A DNA stretch of 64,000 nucleotides, taken from positions 21,027-85,026 of the forward strand of contig NZ_ATUT01000006.1 of the NCBI RefSeq assembly GCF_000420345.1. Reading direction: 5' to 3'. The translations under genes and the position numbers were made by a program. The notes under the pieces are model-generated. The model saw only the letters and a list, made by a program, of their open reading frames with translations, had not been told where the DNA came from and did no database searches. Source of the DNA: Faecalicoccus pleomorphus DSM 20574. Lineage in GTDB: Bacteria > Bacillota_I > Bacilli_A > Erysipelotrichales > Erysipelotrichaceae. Numbering within the stretch: position 1 is the first letter of the stretch; every line of letters begins with the position of its first letter. Below, one piece after another: positions 54,901 through 63,053 of this stretch.

Positions 54901-55417
54901 CCTTTTCTATCAGTGTGACTCCCGCTGTCCATTTCTGATCCAGAAAAAAAAGATCCAGGACAGCCAGTCGATTTCGTTTATCGTACTTGGTGATGTAATC
55001 TTCAAATCCCTTTAAAGGACCTTGATCGATCACCAGACGATGATTCTCTAAATGACCATACGACATGCGAAAGAGATGGTCTTTGTCCAGAAACTGTTCA
55101 AAGACACGTATCTCCTCCGCACGAAGCGCAGTTGTTTCCTTGTAACACAGCTGCTTGATCAATCCCTTTTTGAATTCCAGAGAAAACAGCCAGTCGTTGA
55201 ATGCATCCTGCGGTAGGGGGCTACACACAAACACATAACCGGGAAAGGCTGATTTAATCTCGATACACTTTTTATCTTTTCGATAGTTTTCCATCTTTAC
55301 ACTAAAAGCATCTGCTCCATATCTTTGATTCAGATAAGAACAGAGGCTGTCTTCATACGGTGTCAGCACAAACAAAACATACCAGTTTAATTTTTTCAGG
55401 TTTTTTGTACAAATCAT
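54893..55417 (-). CDS. NusG-paralogue antiterminator (LoaP/UpxY type)
   Basis: A 174-residue protein. LNWYVLFVLTPYEDSLCSYLNQRYGADAFSV at the N-terminus matches the NusG N-terminal domain used by specialised paralogues, and IKSAFPGYVFVCSPLP carries the conserved Pro-Gly-Tyr-Val-Phe segment. A KOW-like C-terminal part follows (RLVIDQGPLKGFEDYITKYDKRNRLAVLDL). Such proteins keep RNA polymerase reading through terminators in polysaccharide or antibiotic operons. It heads the leftward unit ahead of a strong hairpin. The ATG at 55417 has no good ribosome binding site; a separate small frame overlaps it. Confidence 0.8.
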   Translation of the reverse strand: MICTKNLKKLNWYVLFVLTPYEDSLCSYLNQRYGADAFSVKMENYRKDKKCIEIKSAFPGYVFVCSPLPQDAFNDWLFSLEFKKGLIKQLCYKETTALRAEEIRVFEQFLDKDHLFRMSYGHLENHRLVIDQGPLKGFEDYITKYDKRNRLAVLDLFFLDQKWTAGVTLIEKDE

Positions 55418-55592
55418 TAGGTTTTTTAGAGGGTGTGTTACAATCCTTACTGCTTGTTTTGTCTTTGAACAAACACCTGCCCTGAAAAAGAGAATATGGG
55501 AAAGGAGTTCTAACTTGATCCATATCCGGCCTCCCTTCCAAGACAAATGGACTACGAAAGATAAAAATCAAAAAGGGGTGAATCTATCCTCT

Positions 55593-55619
55593 GGATTGTG
55601 GGAAAAAATCCCATAATCC
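55593..55619 (-). promoter_or_regulatory. Hairpin in the antiterminator leader
   Basis: GGATTATGGGA, a loop of Ts and TCCCACAATCC form an 11-bp arm with one mismatch. A second perfect 7-bp hairpin (CGAACAG/CTGTTCG, 55644-55670) begins near the expected transcript start. Confidence 0.5.
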
Positions 55620-55676
55620 GAAAAGACATTCATCCACTTAGCCCGAACAGAACGATTCTTTATCTGTTCGTTGTCC

Positions 55677-55706
55677 ATTTTACCCCCCCCCGTATCGATT
55701 TGTCAA
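55677..55706 (-). promoter_or_regulatory. Polysaccharide promoter with a nine-G tract in its spacer
   Basis: On the minus strand TTGACA (55706-55701) is a perfect -35, TAAAAT (55682-55677) a good -10, and the 18-bp spacer contains nine consecutive Gs (plus-strand C run 55683-55691). Eight Gs would give the optimal 17-bp spacing. The architecture matches the slippage-controlled promoters of opc and porA in Neisseria. It is placed to drive the antiterminator gene and the whole polysaccharide unit. Confidence 0.8.
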
Positions 55707-55743
55707 ATATTCTAATGATCCAAAACCCTCTTTTTACAAAGAT

Positions 55744-56890
55744 TTTGGCTTAACCTGCAATTTGTTGATGTGACATAAATAATGTCAGTTTTGTTTGTAA
55801 CATGAAAGTGTAAAAAGAAATGAGGTACACATCATGTTACAAACAAATCAAATTTTAACTTCTTCCATCCGGGCAGAACTGTATCCTTTCCAAGTGGAAA
55901 AAATTACTCGTCAAGTCAATGATTTTATTCTTTCGAATAAGGAAAGTGAGGAATGCTCTTTTGAAATTTGTCCGAAATGTGGCGCTGTTCATCCTCGGCT
56001 GACCAAGGCCGGTTTCACCGCTGCCGGTAAGCAAATGCTTCGCTGTCATGAATGTGGAAAGCGTTTTGTTATTGACCATGGCGAGTTAACCTATTATTCT
56101 CATCAGAGTCAGGCCAAATGGGATGATCTGATTCTGGAAACTCCGAATGGAAATTCCATGAAGGAAACGGCTGTAAAAATCAATGTTCATGAAACCACAG
56201 CCTTCCGCATGCGTCATAAGTATCTCCATTCTTTAGAACAAACGGTGTATCCCCTATGTACTGAAAGATGCGATTGAATTCGATGAAAAATATGTACCTT
56301 TTTCCCATAAGGGAACAAAGATTTCTTCCGTTCCCGGCAAGAAAAGAGGAGAACCGGCCTCCAAACGAGGTCTGTCCGATGAACAGGTTTGTCTTCTGAG
56401 CGGTGTGGAACGTTTGGGAAAGTCCATCCTGAACGCTTTGAATCTGGCCAAACCTTCCAGTCAAGATATATTGAAAATGAAGGATCACATTCAAAATCAT
56501 TCTTTTATCTGGACGGATGGATTAAGCAGTTATAATGAGCTGATTGAAGAAAAACAATGCGATCATAAAATCGTGAAGACAAAGGATGATTATGACAGGG
56601 TCAATCATCTCAACAATGTGAACAGTTTCCATCAGAAGATTGAAGTACAGTATAAGAGATATAAGGGAGTGGCCTCCAAATATATCAACCGATATGCGGC
56701 ATTGTTTACCATGCAAAGAGAATGCAGAGACATGGATTCGATGGAAACACTGATTTATATCAAGCGAAAACTCAAGAAAACAAAATGTTACTTTTATATT
56801 CGTCAGTTAACAACACTGGATATTTTCACCTGCATACCGGAAAGATTTGCATAAAAGAGCTAAAGTCAATAAATTGCAAGTTAAGCCAAA
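55744..56890 (+). mobile_element. IS1595-family (ISXO2-like) element, decayed
   Basis: Terminal inverted repeats of about 25 bp agree in 23 positions: left TTTGGCTTAACCTGCAATTT and right (inverted) TTTGGCTTAACTTGCAATTT, each followed by a T-rich end. Between them is a broken transposase gene. I could not find a clean target duplication. The left end lies only about 40 bp from the -35 of the polysaccharide promoter and separates the two polysaccharide units. Confidence 0.75.
55834..56854 (+). pseudogene. IS1595-type transposase with a frameshift
   Basis: The first part (to the stop at 56277) has a zinc-ribbon (CPKCGAVHPRL, then CHECGKRF) and a helix-turn-helix-like segment typical of IS1595 transposases. 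Downstream in another frame are DAIEFDEKYV, WTDGLSSYNELI and VNSFHQKIEVQYKRYKGVASKYINRY, the ISXO2 catalytic core. One base too many in CCCC near 56257 explains the break (CCC would join QTVYPYVLKDAIEFDEKYV). No function is expected. Confidence 0.85.
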
Positions 56891-56940
56891 CTTTTAAACC
56901 ATTTTTACCAACATATTTATAACCACACTGTTTGCCACAT

Positions 56941-56965
56941 AAAAAAACTCGACTTTACATCGAGT
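56941..56965 (-). terminator. Terminator of the cpsB-cpsCD unit
   Basis: On the minus strand ACTCGA, a seven-base loop, TCGAGT and seven Ts follow the cpsB stop by about 38 bases. It cleanly separates the upstream polymer-control unit from the antiterminator unit. Confidence 0.85.
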
Positions 56966-57002
56966 ATGAGAACTATATAAAAATTTGAATCTAAAATAAA
57001 CT

Positions 57003-57710
57003 TTATTGAAAAATCATAGAGGCATTTTTATAGAGTACATCTTCTGCATAATCTATGCCGTAGTAGATTTCCAAATAATCTTTGATGGCTTCTAAGGATG
57101 GCGTTCTATATTCAATACCATGGGCATCACTTGCCACATAATCAATCCATCGATTCTCTAATAGAACATGGGCCGCTTTTCTGATTCGATTGCCAAACGA
57201 TCCAAGTAGACTTCCTTTATTTACTTGCAACTTACATTCACTACGTATCCAATCTATGACACATCCTGGATTGTTGATGACACAATCATATCGTTCCGGA
57301 TGGGCGATAATAGGCACGATATCAAGTTTTCGTACTTGTTTGACACACTGAGTTATATAGGTGGAAGTTACATGAAATGGAAACTCAATCAGAAAATAGT
57401 TTGTTTGGTTTAATCCGATCAATTTCCCTTCTTTAATGTGATCACAGATATTCTCACTTCCAAAAATTTCCATTCCCAAAACCAATTCGATATCGATATG
57501 TAAAGAATGAACGATTTTCACAAACGCATCAAACTTCTCTTTTATATCTGGATAATAATTTTTAAATCTTTGACTTTGATTACTGTGAGGTGTTAAAACT
57601 AATTTTCTTACACCACTCTCCTGTGACATCATCACCATTTCTATCGCTTCTTCTAAACTGGAGGCTCCATCATCTACACCGGGAAGAATATGAGAATGAA
57701 TATCAATCAT
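57003..57710 (-). CDS. cpsB: Capsule-associated tyrosine phosphatase (CpsB/YwqE)
   Basis: A 235-residue PHP-fold phosphatase. MIDIHSHILPGVDDGASSLEEA holds the first metal-binding HxH; LTPHSNQS near residue 40, MEIFG near 81 and IAHPERYD near 137 and VASDAHG near 193 give the remaining ligands. It dephosphorylates the BY-kinase CpsD and so controls chain length. The start overlaps the kinase gene stop as ATGA. It is the distal gene of its unit. Confidence 0.93.
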   Translation of the reverse strand: MIDIHSHILPGVDDGASSLEEAIEMVMMSQESGVRKLVLTPHSNQSQRFKNYYPDIKEKFDAFVKIVHSLHIDIELVLGMEIFGSENICDHIKEGKLIGLNQTNYFLIEFPFHVTSTYITQCVKQVRKLDIVPIIAHPERYDCVINNPGCVIDWIRSECKLQVNKGSLLGSFGNRIRKAAHVLLENRWIDYVASDAHGIEYRTPSLEAIKDYLEIYYGIDYAEDVLYKNASMIFQ

Positions 57711-59122
57711 GATACACTTTCCTTTGGATATTTATAGTAACCATATCGGTATTTTCCATACCCATAATCATTTAAAGTCTGTGTATATTCATTAAACACA
57801 TAGGCCATATGGCGATGATCTTGATGAAAGCCGGTCAGTGTTTCTTGAATCTTTTGTAGAGGTACCTCATCATATTTCACTACAAACAAGATAAAGTCTG
57901 TTATATGCTGAAATTCATAAGCATCTTGAAAAATTCCTGCCGGAGCTGTATCCATAATAATGACATCAAAATATTTCTTAAGTTCTTCCATGAAATTTTC
58001 AAGATTTGTATCTGTTAAAACTTCAATTGGATTTTTTATTGCTGTATGATTGCCTATAAACGCAAACTGATCTGAAAGAAACGTGATTTTATTCAAAAGG
58101 TTCTCTTTGTTTTGTACCAGTTCATGTAATCCTAATGAATCAGATACATTTAACATCTTTGCCAAAGAAGGTTTTCTAACATCTCCATCAATTAAAACAA
58201 CCTTCTTTCCTGTGGAAACAAGAGATTCTGCCAAATTCACAGAAATGGTCGATTTTCCTTCCGAAGATATGGTAGAAGAAATCATTACTACTTTGCCATT
58301 TTCTTTTTCTAATAATCTTTCTAAACGAATACGCATAGAACGAATATTTTCTTTATAGTCAAAAGAAACCTTTCGATCCATAATAGAAATCGTTGTCATC
58401 ATTTTCTTCCGCCTTGCCTTAAATGTCACTTTAGGCAGCATCGCAATACATTTTAGATTGGTAATTTTGTTCATTTGTTCTAATGTTCTTGCACTCTTTT
58501 TAAAGAATGCGATTAACCCTACTACCACAAAAGGTACCGCTATACCGATCAACAAGCCCATACCTACTGTTTTTAAAATTGAAGGTTGATTATAAGGCGA
58601 TGTAGCTAAAATTGGCTCATTGATAATATGAAATTGCGTTTCTCCTAATACAAATCGAGCGGTTTGTGGATAAATGGAAAGTGCTGTATTTAAAATATTG
58701 AAGGCATCTTCTGCATTTGAGCTTTCTACACGCATAGTCACCATATTGGAGTCACTCACCGTTTCTGCACTTAATGTTCCATTGAGAGTTTGTGTATCCA
58801 AATTTTGTAGTAATACACTTTTAAAATAATTACTTTCTAAAATGTATGGAAATGTTTTTGAAAGTTGATCGGCTGTATCTGAAGAATAATAGAACCCATA
58901 ACTTCCGTTCTCGGATACACTTGTCTCAACAGTGAACGTAGCTTCACTCTGATATAGGGGTGAATACGTCAAGTAAGTATAACCTGTATAACCTACAAAA
59001 ATAATGCACAGAAGAAATAGCACAAGTTTCCAATACGTGCGTACGGTTTTCAGAAAATCAGAGGCCAACAACAATAAATCAATTTCGTCGTTATCTTCCG
59101 TTTGTATTCTTTCTGTATTCAT
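57707..59122 (-). CDS. Fused Wzz/CpsC-CpsD polysaccharide tyrosine autokinase
   Basis: A 471-residue BY-kinase fusion. The N-terminal Wzz part has helices near residues 35-55 and 200-220 flanking an extracytoplasmic loop. The kinase part has the Walker A SEGKSTISVNLAESL, Walker A' VLIDGDVRKPSL and Walker B IIMDTAPAG, and a C-terminal Tyr cluster (YGYGKYRYGYYKYP) for autophosphorylation. It sets polysaccharide length and export. I chose the ATG at 59122 after GAGGGTGAG; earlier in-frame Met codons lie inside the previous gene. Confidence 0.92.
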   Translation of the reverse strand: MNTERIQTEDNDEIDLLLLASDFLKTVRTYWKLVLFLLCIIFVGYTGYTYLTYSPLYQSEATFTVETSVSENGSYGFYYSSDTADQLSKTFPYILESNYFKSVLLQNLDTQTLNGTLSAETVSDSNMVTMRVESSNAEDAFNILNTALSIYPQTARFVLGETQFHIINEPILATSPYNQPSILKTVGMGLLIGIAVPFVVVGLIAFFKKSARTLEQMNKITNLKCIAMLPKVTFKARRKKMMTTISIMDRKVSFDYKENIRSMRIRLERLLEKENGKVVMISSTISSEGKSTISVNLAESLVSTGKKVVLIDGDVRKPSLAKMLNVSDSLGLHELVQNKENLLNKITFLSDQFAFIGNHTAIKNPIEVLTDTNLENFMEELKKYFDVIIMDTAPAGIFQDAYEFQHITDFILFVVKYDEVPLQKIQETLTGFHQDHRHMAYVFNEYTQTLNDYGYGKYRYGYYKYPKESVS

Positions 59123-59126
59123 TGAC

Positions 59127-60455
59127 TCACCCTCTTTCCGAATTAGCATAGTGAGAATATCCATAAGCCCCACTTTGTAACGCATTTTCATAGAACGAAT
59201 TTAAAACAAATCCTAAAAACTCCGAATTGCTTTGCCAGATCAAATCCACTGTATCATTGATTACTCGTATATCTGTCCAATCTTGTCGTACAACAAGTAG
59301 CGTCAGATCCGCAATATCCATCAAGGCCTCAGCATCACTGGATGCTTTTATCGGAGAACTATCAATCAAAATATAATCAAATTTGGATTGATATTCTTCG
59401 ACAACGGTTTTTATCATTTTTAAAGCCCTGGAAGGATTCTTATCCCACGGCTTTTGAAGAAACAATTCCCAAATATGTGTGTTTTTATTGTATTGAATTG
59501 AACACGGATTCCTGTTTTTTTCTTCAAAGATTTTATATTGTGCCGGTTTTATAAAATCACAATCCACCAATAAAACCTTTTTCCCCTTTTCCTGTAAGCC
59601 CAGTGCCATATTGGCAGCACAAGTCGATTTCCCTTCATTTTCAGACACACTGGTGACCAACAAGACTTTCTTTTCTTTTTGTCTTGCCAAATGATCGATT
59701 CGACTGACTAACTTACGATAAGCTTCAGAATAAGCCATACTCACAATAGGAAGATTCAACAATAAAGCTCTTTTTCCTTGTTTTTTATTTAGCTTTTCAA
59801 AAGGAATAACACCAAGAATCTTTCCGTCTAAGACATTCTTAGCTGTTGTTGAAGTTTTTACGGTATATCTTAAAATATAGACCAGTGCAATCAACACGCA
59901 CATACCGGCTCCGGCCGCTAATGTCAAAATGTTTTTATGCTCCGATAAAAGCGGTTTGTTGGAAGGCGCTGTTGGGATCGATGGCTCCTGCAGCACTTGT
60001 AAAGAAGCATTGGCAAAAATATGAGCTGAGACTTCACTATAATGCGATAAAGCCGAATTCATAAACGTATAAGCACTGGAAGGATCTTGAGAAATAATAT
60101 CCAATACAATTAAATTGGTTTCTTGAATTTGCGAACAAACAACGCTGCCATCCATGACTTGTTGCGTGTCACTTTCTACTAAAGAGCGCATCACATCACT
60201 TTGAAAGATTTCCGACATTACCTCAGCCATAGAACTTGCCATAGATAAAGAAGCATAGGTGTTTCCACTTTCCTTATCTGTCACAACTAAAGTTGTAGAG
60301 ACTGTATATTCTGGCGTATACAACAACTGACCAAATCCCGTTAAGAAAAGCCACACAGAAATCGTAAAAACAAGGATCCATTTCCAATATTTCTCTAACT
60401 CTTTACCAATACCGTAAACATTGACATTTTGTAAATCTATTTCACTTCGATTCAT
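59127..60455 (-). CDS. Second Wzz/BY-kinase fusion protein
   Basis: A 442-residue paralogue of the neighbouring kinase. The Wzz-type loop lies between helices near residues 25-45 and 180-200, and the kinase half shows Walker A SENEGKSTCAANMALGL, Walker A' LLVDCDFIKPAQ and Walker B DYILIDSSPI. The C-terminal Tyr cluster is short (YGYSHYANSERG). The two kinases may act as partners or alternatives. It lies four bases ahead of the first kinase's ATG, and both have intact frames. Confidence 0.88.
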   Translation of the reverse strand: MNRSEIDLQNVNVYGIGKELEKYWKWILVFTISVWLFLTGFGQLLYTPEYTVSTTLVVTDKESGNTYASLSMASSMAEVMSEIFQSDVMRSLVESDTQQVMDGSVVCSQIQETNLIVLDIISQDPSSAYTFMNSALSHYSEVSAHIFANASLQVLQEPSIPTAPSNKPLLSEHKNILTLAAGAGMCVLIALVYILRYTVKTSTTAKNVLDGKILGVIPFEKLNKKQGKRALLLNLPIVSMAYSEAYRKLVSRIDHLARQKEKKVLLVTSVSENEGKSTCAANMALGLQEKGKKVLLVDCDFIKPAQYKIFEEKNRNPCSIQYNKNTHIWELFLQKPWDKNPSRALKMIKTVVEEYQSKFDYILIDSSPIKASSDAEALMDIADLTLLVVRQDWTDIRVINDTVDLIWQSNSEFLGFVLNSFYENALQSGAYGYSHYANSERG

Positions 60456-60457
60456 AA

Positions 60458-61279
60458 CTACCTCACAACCACTGTCATATATACAACGCCACTATAACCA
60501 AGCGGTGTTGGATCAAAACATACTTCATAGGTACCGGCTTTACTCGTATCTACATTCGATGTGATTTGTAGTTGCGATACATCTAGATTGTTTCCATCAT
60601 CATCCATAGCACTTTGTATGTACCCACTTGGATCAAATCCATCTCCAACGTTTAGATACACAAGATAGTCTGATAGTGTAATAGAACAATTAACACTATC
60701 TTCTGGCAAAATATAAACCGGAAGGGATAAAGTTGCTGTATCTCCTTTTGTGTTATTAACTTCCAATGTAATTTCATATCGGCCTTGCGATGAATAATTG
60801 ACATCACTATCCACTTGCATGATATTGTCTGTAATATCTTGATCTAGTACATCATAAGCTGTAAACAAATCGAGAATAGACATAGAAGACATCGCTCCTT
60901 CCTCAAATACTAAAGGTGCGCTTAATTGAAAAACAGGAGACTGATAATCGGTAAATCGTATTCTTCGCGTTAAAGATGCCGATTGATTGGAGGAATCAAA
61001 AACAGTATACGTCACATCACATAAACCCTTTTCTATAAAACGCGATATGCTTCCTACAACGATTTGATCTGTGAGATCTCCATCTTGATCATCACTTGCA
61101 TGTAGTCCCTGCATGATCTGCTCTCTTGTATAATCACAAGGAATTTCAATTTCTTCTACATCACTGACAATGACAGGTTTACTGGCATCATAACTAAAGA
61201 ATTGTTTTACGACAGAAGCTGTAAAAACAAGTATAGATACAATTGAAAAAATTAAGATAAAACCTTTTACAAATTTCAA
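60458..61279 (-). CDS. Membrane-anchored Ig-like (DUF5011-type) protein
   Basis: A 273-residue extracytoplasmic protein with one N-terminal membrane helix (residues about 7-28). Two or three Ig-like repeats follow: DDQDGDLTDQIVVGSISRFIEKGLCDVTYTVFDSSNQSAS near residue 42, a related DQDITDNIMQVDSDVNYSSQGRYEITLEVNNTKGD and a third at the end. Such modules are often attached to cell-surface polymers. Its place beside the Wzz kinases suggests a helper in polysaccharide export or attachment, but there is no proof. Confidence 0.75.
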   Translation of the reverse strand: MKFVKGFILIFSIVSILVFTASVVKQFFSYDASKPVIVSDVEEIEIPCDYTREQIMQGLHASDDQDGDLTDQIVVGSISRFIEKGLCDVTYTVFDSSNQSASLTRRIRFTDYQSPVFQLSAPLVFEEGAMSSMSILDLFTAYDVLDQDITDNIMQVDSDVNYSSQGRYEITLEVNNTKGDTATLSLPVYILPEDSVNCSITLSDYLVYLNVGDGFDPSGYIQSAMDDDGNNLDVSQLQITSNVDTSKAGTYEVCFDPTPLGYSGVVYMTVVVR

Positions 61280-61289
61280 TTTGCCCCAC

Positions 61290-63053
61290 CTATCCTTCCT
61301 CTAAGAATGTTTGAATCTGTTCTTCATTGACTTCCTCTATATGACCAGATTGAATCTTATAAACACGATCACACATCGATAGCACACTAGGTCTATGTGC
61401 TGTCACAATAATCGTTTGCAGTGGACGATATGATAAAATATTTTTTAATACCCTCTTTTCGGTAGCCATATCTAATGCACTTGTTGCTTCATCTAATAAT
61501 AAGATTGGTGCATTATGTAATAGAGCACGAGCTATTGATAAGCGCTGCTTCTGTCCTTCTGAAAAACGATTGCCACCTTCAAAAACATCGGTATCGATTC
61601 CTTTATCCAAAGATTCAATAAAACGATATGCATCCGCCACTTTTAAAACCTCAATGATTTCCTCTTTTGTCGCATCCGGCTTTAACATCCGCATATTTTC
61701 AGCTATCGTACCGGAAAATAATGTATTGCCTTGTGGAATGTAACTAAATAAACAACGCGTACCAGAAGATAATGACATAGAGCCTACAGTAGGATTGGAT
61801 ACTATAGCACGTCCTGCAGCACAGTGATACAATCCTAATAAAATCCTTAACGTTGTCGTTTTTCCTTCCCCCGAGGGACCGATTAAACCTACAATTTCTC
61901 CTGAACCAGCCCTTAGATTGGCTTTTGTAAACACGGGAGGATTTTTCCCATATGCAAAACTTACATCTTGTAACTCCACTGTGATCCCCGTCTTTACAGC
62001 TTCTTTTAACATCGTTTTTCCTTTTTCTTCATCTTCAATGGACTCTCTTGGTAAAGAGGTGATTTCCATGATTCGACCGGCACTAAGACTGGCTCGCATG
62101 GCAGTCGGCAATAAATTTAATACCGAAGAAAATGAGCCTCTTAAAGAAGAAGACATCGATACAAATAAGGTCATCGTTCCATAGGAAACAGATCCTTGCC
62201 ATAAACGATATACGGCATAGCCATAACATGCATAGCCAATCAACTGTCCCACAAAGCCTGTAAAAACAGTCATGCGCGACTGAAATTTATTTTGCGTCAT
62301 GGCAAATTCAACAGACTGCTCCTGCACAGCTTTATATTCAGAAATAAAGTAATCCACTAAGCCAAAAGCTTTGATCATCTGCATATTTTGTAATGTTTCC
62401 TGATTAAACGTTGTTTTATTACTCTGCAGTTCTAATTGTTTTCTTTGATACTCTCGCATTTTCCGCATAGAAAAGCGTGTACTTATAAAAGAAATGGGTG
62501 CCCCGGCCAAAGCAATGAAAGCCATGATGGCATCATTTTGTAACATTACGACAAAAGCGCCTCCAAAAGTAATAAACACGGAAACAATGTTAGGAATATA
62601 TGTTAATACCGCATTGGAAACACTCATGGTATCCCCATTGATTCGATACATTAAATCTCCTGTACGATATTTTGAAAGTGACTCCCAATCTGTGGATAAA
62701 ATCTGAGAAAATATATCCGATCGAATCTCATTATTTACTTTTAATGATATTTTTAACGAAAGCCTAGTCTTAAAAGCATTAATAAAAAGCATTGAAACAC
62801 CAACACCCACATAAAGACATGCAACGCTTACAATATTATCCGAATTCTGACCCGTAACCGCATCAATCAGATTTCTGGAAACCATGGAGGTTCCCAGTCC
62901 CAAAGCCGATCCCGATGCGCCTAAAAAAGTATAAATTGCGATTAAAAACCAATAGCGTTTTATATAACTTCCCATCCAAAGCCATTGAGAAATGAATTCT
63001 TCTAAACGTCCTTCTTTGATTCGTGAATAGTAATGTTTCAATACTTTAAACAT
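61290..63053 (-). CDS. ABC exporter, fused membrane and ATPase domains
   Basis: A 587-residue half-transporter with six N-terminal helices and an ATPase domain: Walker A LIGPSGEGKTTTLRILLGLY near residue 385, Walker B ILLLDEATSALD, signature FSEGQKQRLSIARALL and switch His in VTAHRPSVLSM. It probably works as a homodimer. An ATG at 63053 overlaps the upstream HPr-kinase-like stop; a TTG at 63080 is possible. An exporter next to an HPr-kinase-like gene is an arrangement also known from lasso-peptide-type peptide clusters, but no precursor gene is seen, so the cargo is unknown. Confidence 0.88.
   Translation of the reverse strand: MFKVLKHYYSRIKEGRLEEFISQWLWMGSYIKRYWFLIAIYTFLGASGSALGLGTSMVSRNLIDAVTGQNSDNIVSVACLYVGVGVSMLFINAFKTRLSLKISLKVNNEIRSDIFSQILSTDWESLSKYRTGDLMYRINGDTMSVSNAVLTYIPNIVSVFITFGGAFVVMLQNDAIMAFIALAGAPISFISTRFSMRKMREYQRKQLELQSNKTTFNQETLQNMQMIKAFGLVDYFISEYKAVQEQSVEFAMTQNKFQSRMTVFTGFVGQLIGYACYGYAVYRLWQGSVSYGTMTLFVSMSSSLRGSFSSVLNLLPTAMRASLSAGRIMEITSLPRESIEDEEKGKTMLKEAVKTGITVELQDVSFAYGKNPPVFTKANLRAGSGEIVGLIGPSGEGKTTTLRILLGLYHCAAGRAIVSNPTVGSMSLSSGTRCLFSYIPQGNTLFSGTIAENMRMLKPDATKEEIIEVLKVADAYRFIESLDKGIDTDVFEGGNRFSEGQKQRLSIARALLHNAPILLLDEATSALDMATEKRVLKNILSYRPLQTIIVTAHRPSVLSMCDRVYKIQSGHIEEVNEEQIQTFLEEG

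Noticed and set aside
55701..55833. Invertible promoter flanked by inverted repeats, as in Bacteroides capsule loci
   Set aside because: No pair of inverted repeats flanks the promoter; the only inverted repeats nearby are the IS1595 ends, which do not enclose it, and no tyrosine or serine invertase gene is in the window.
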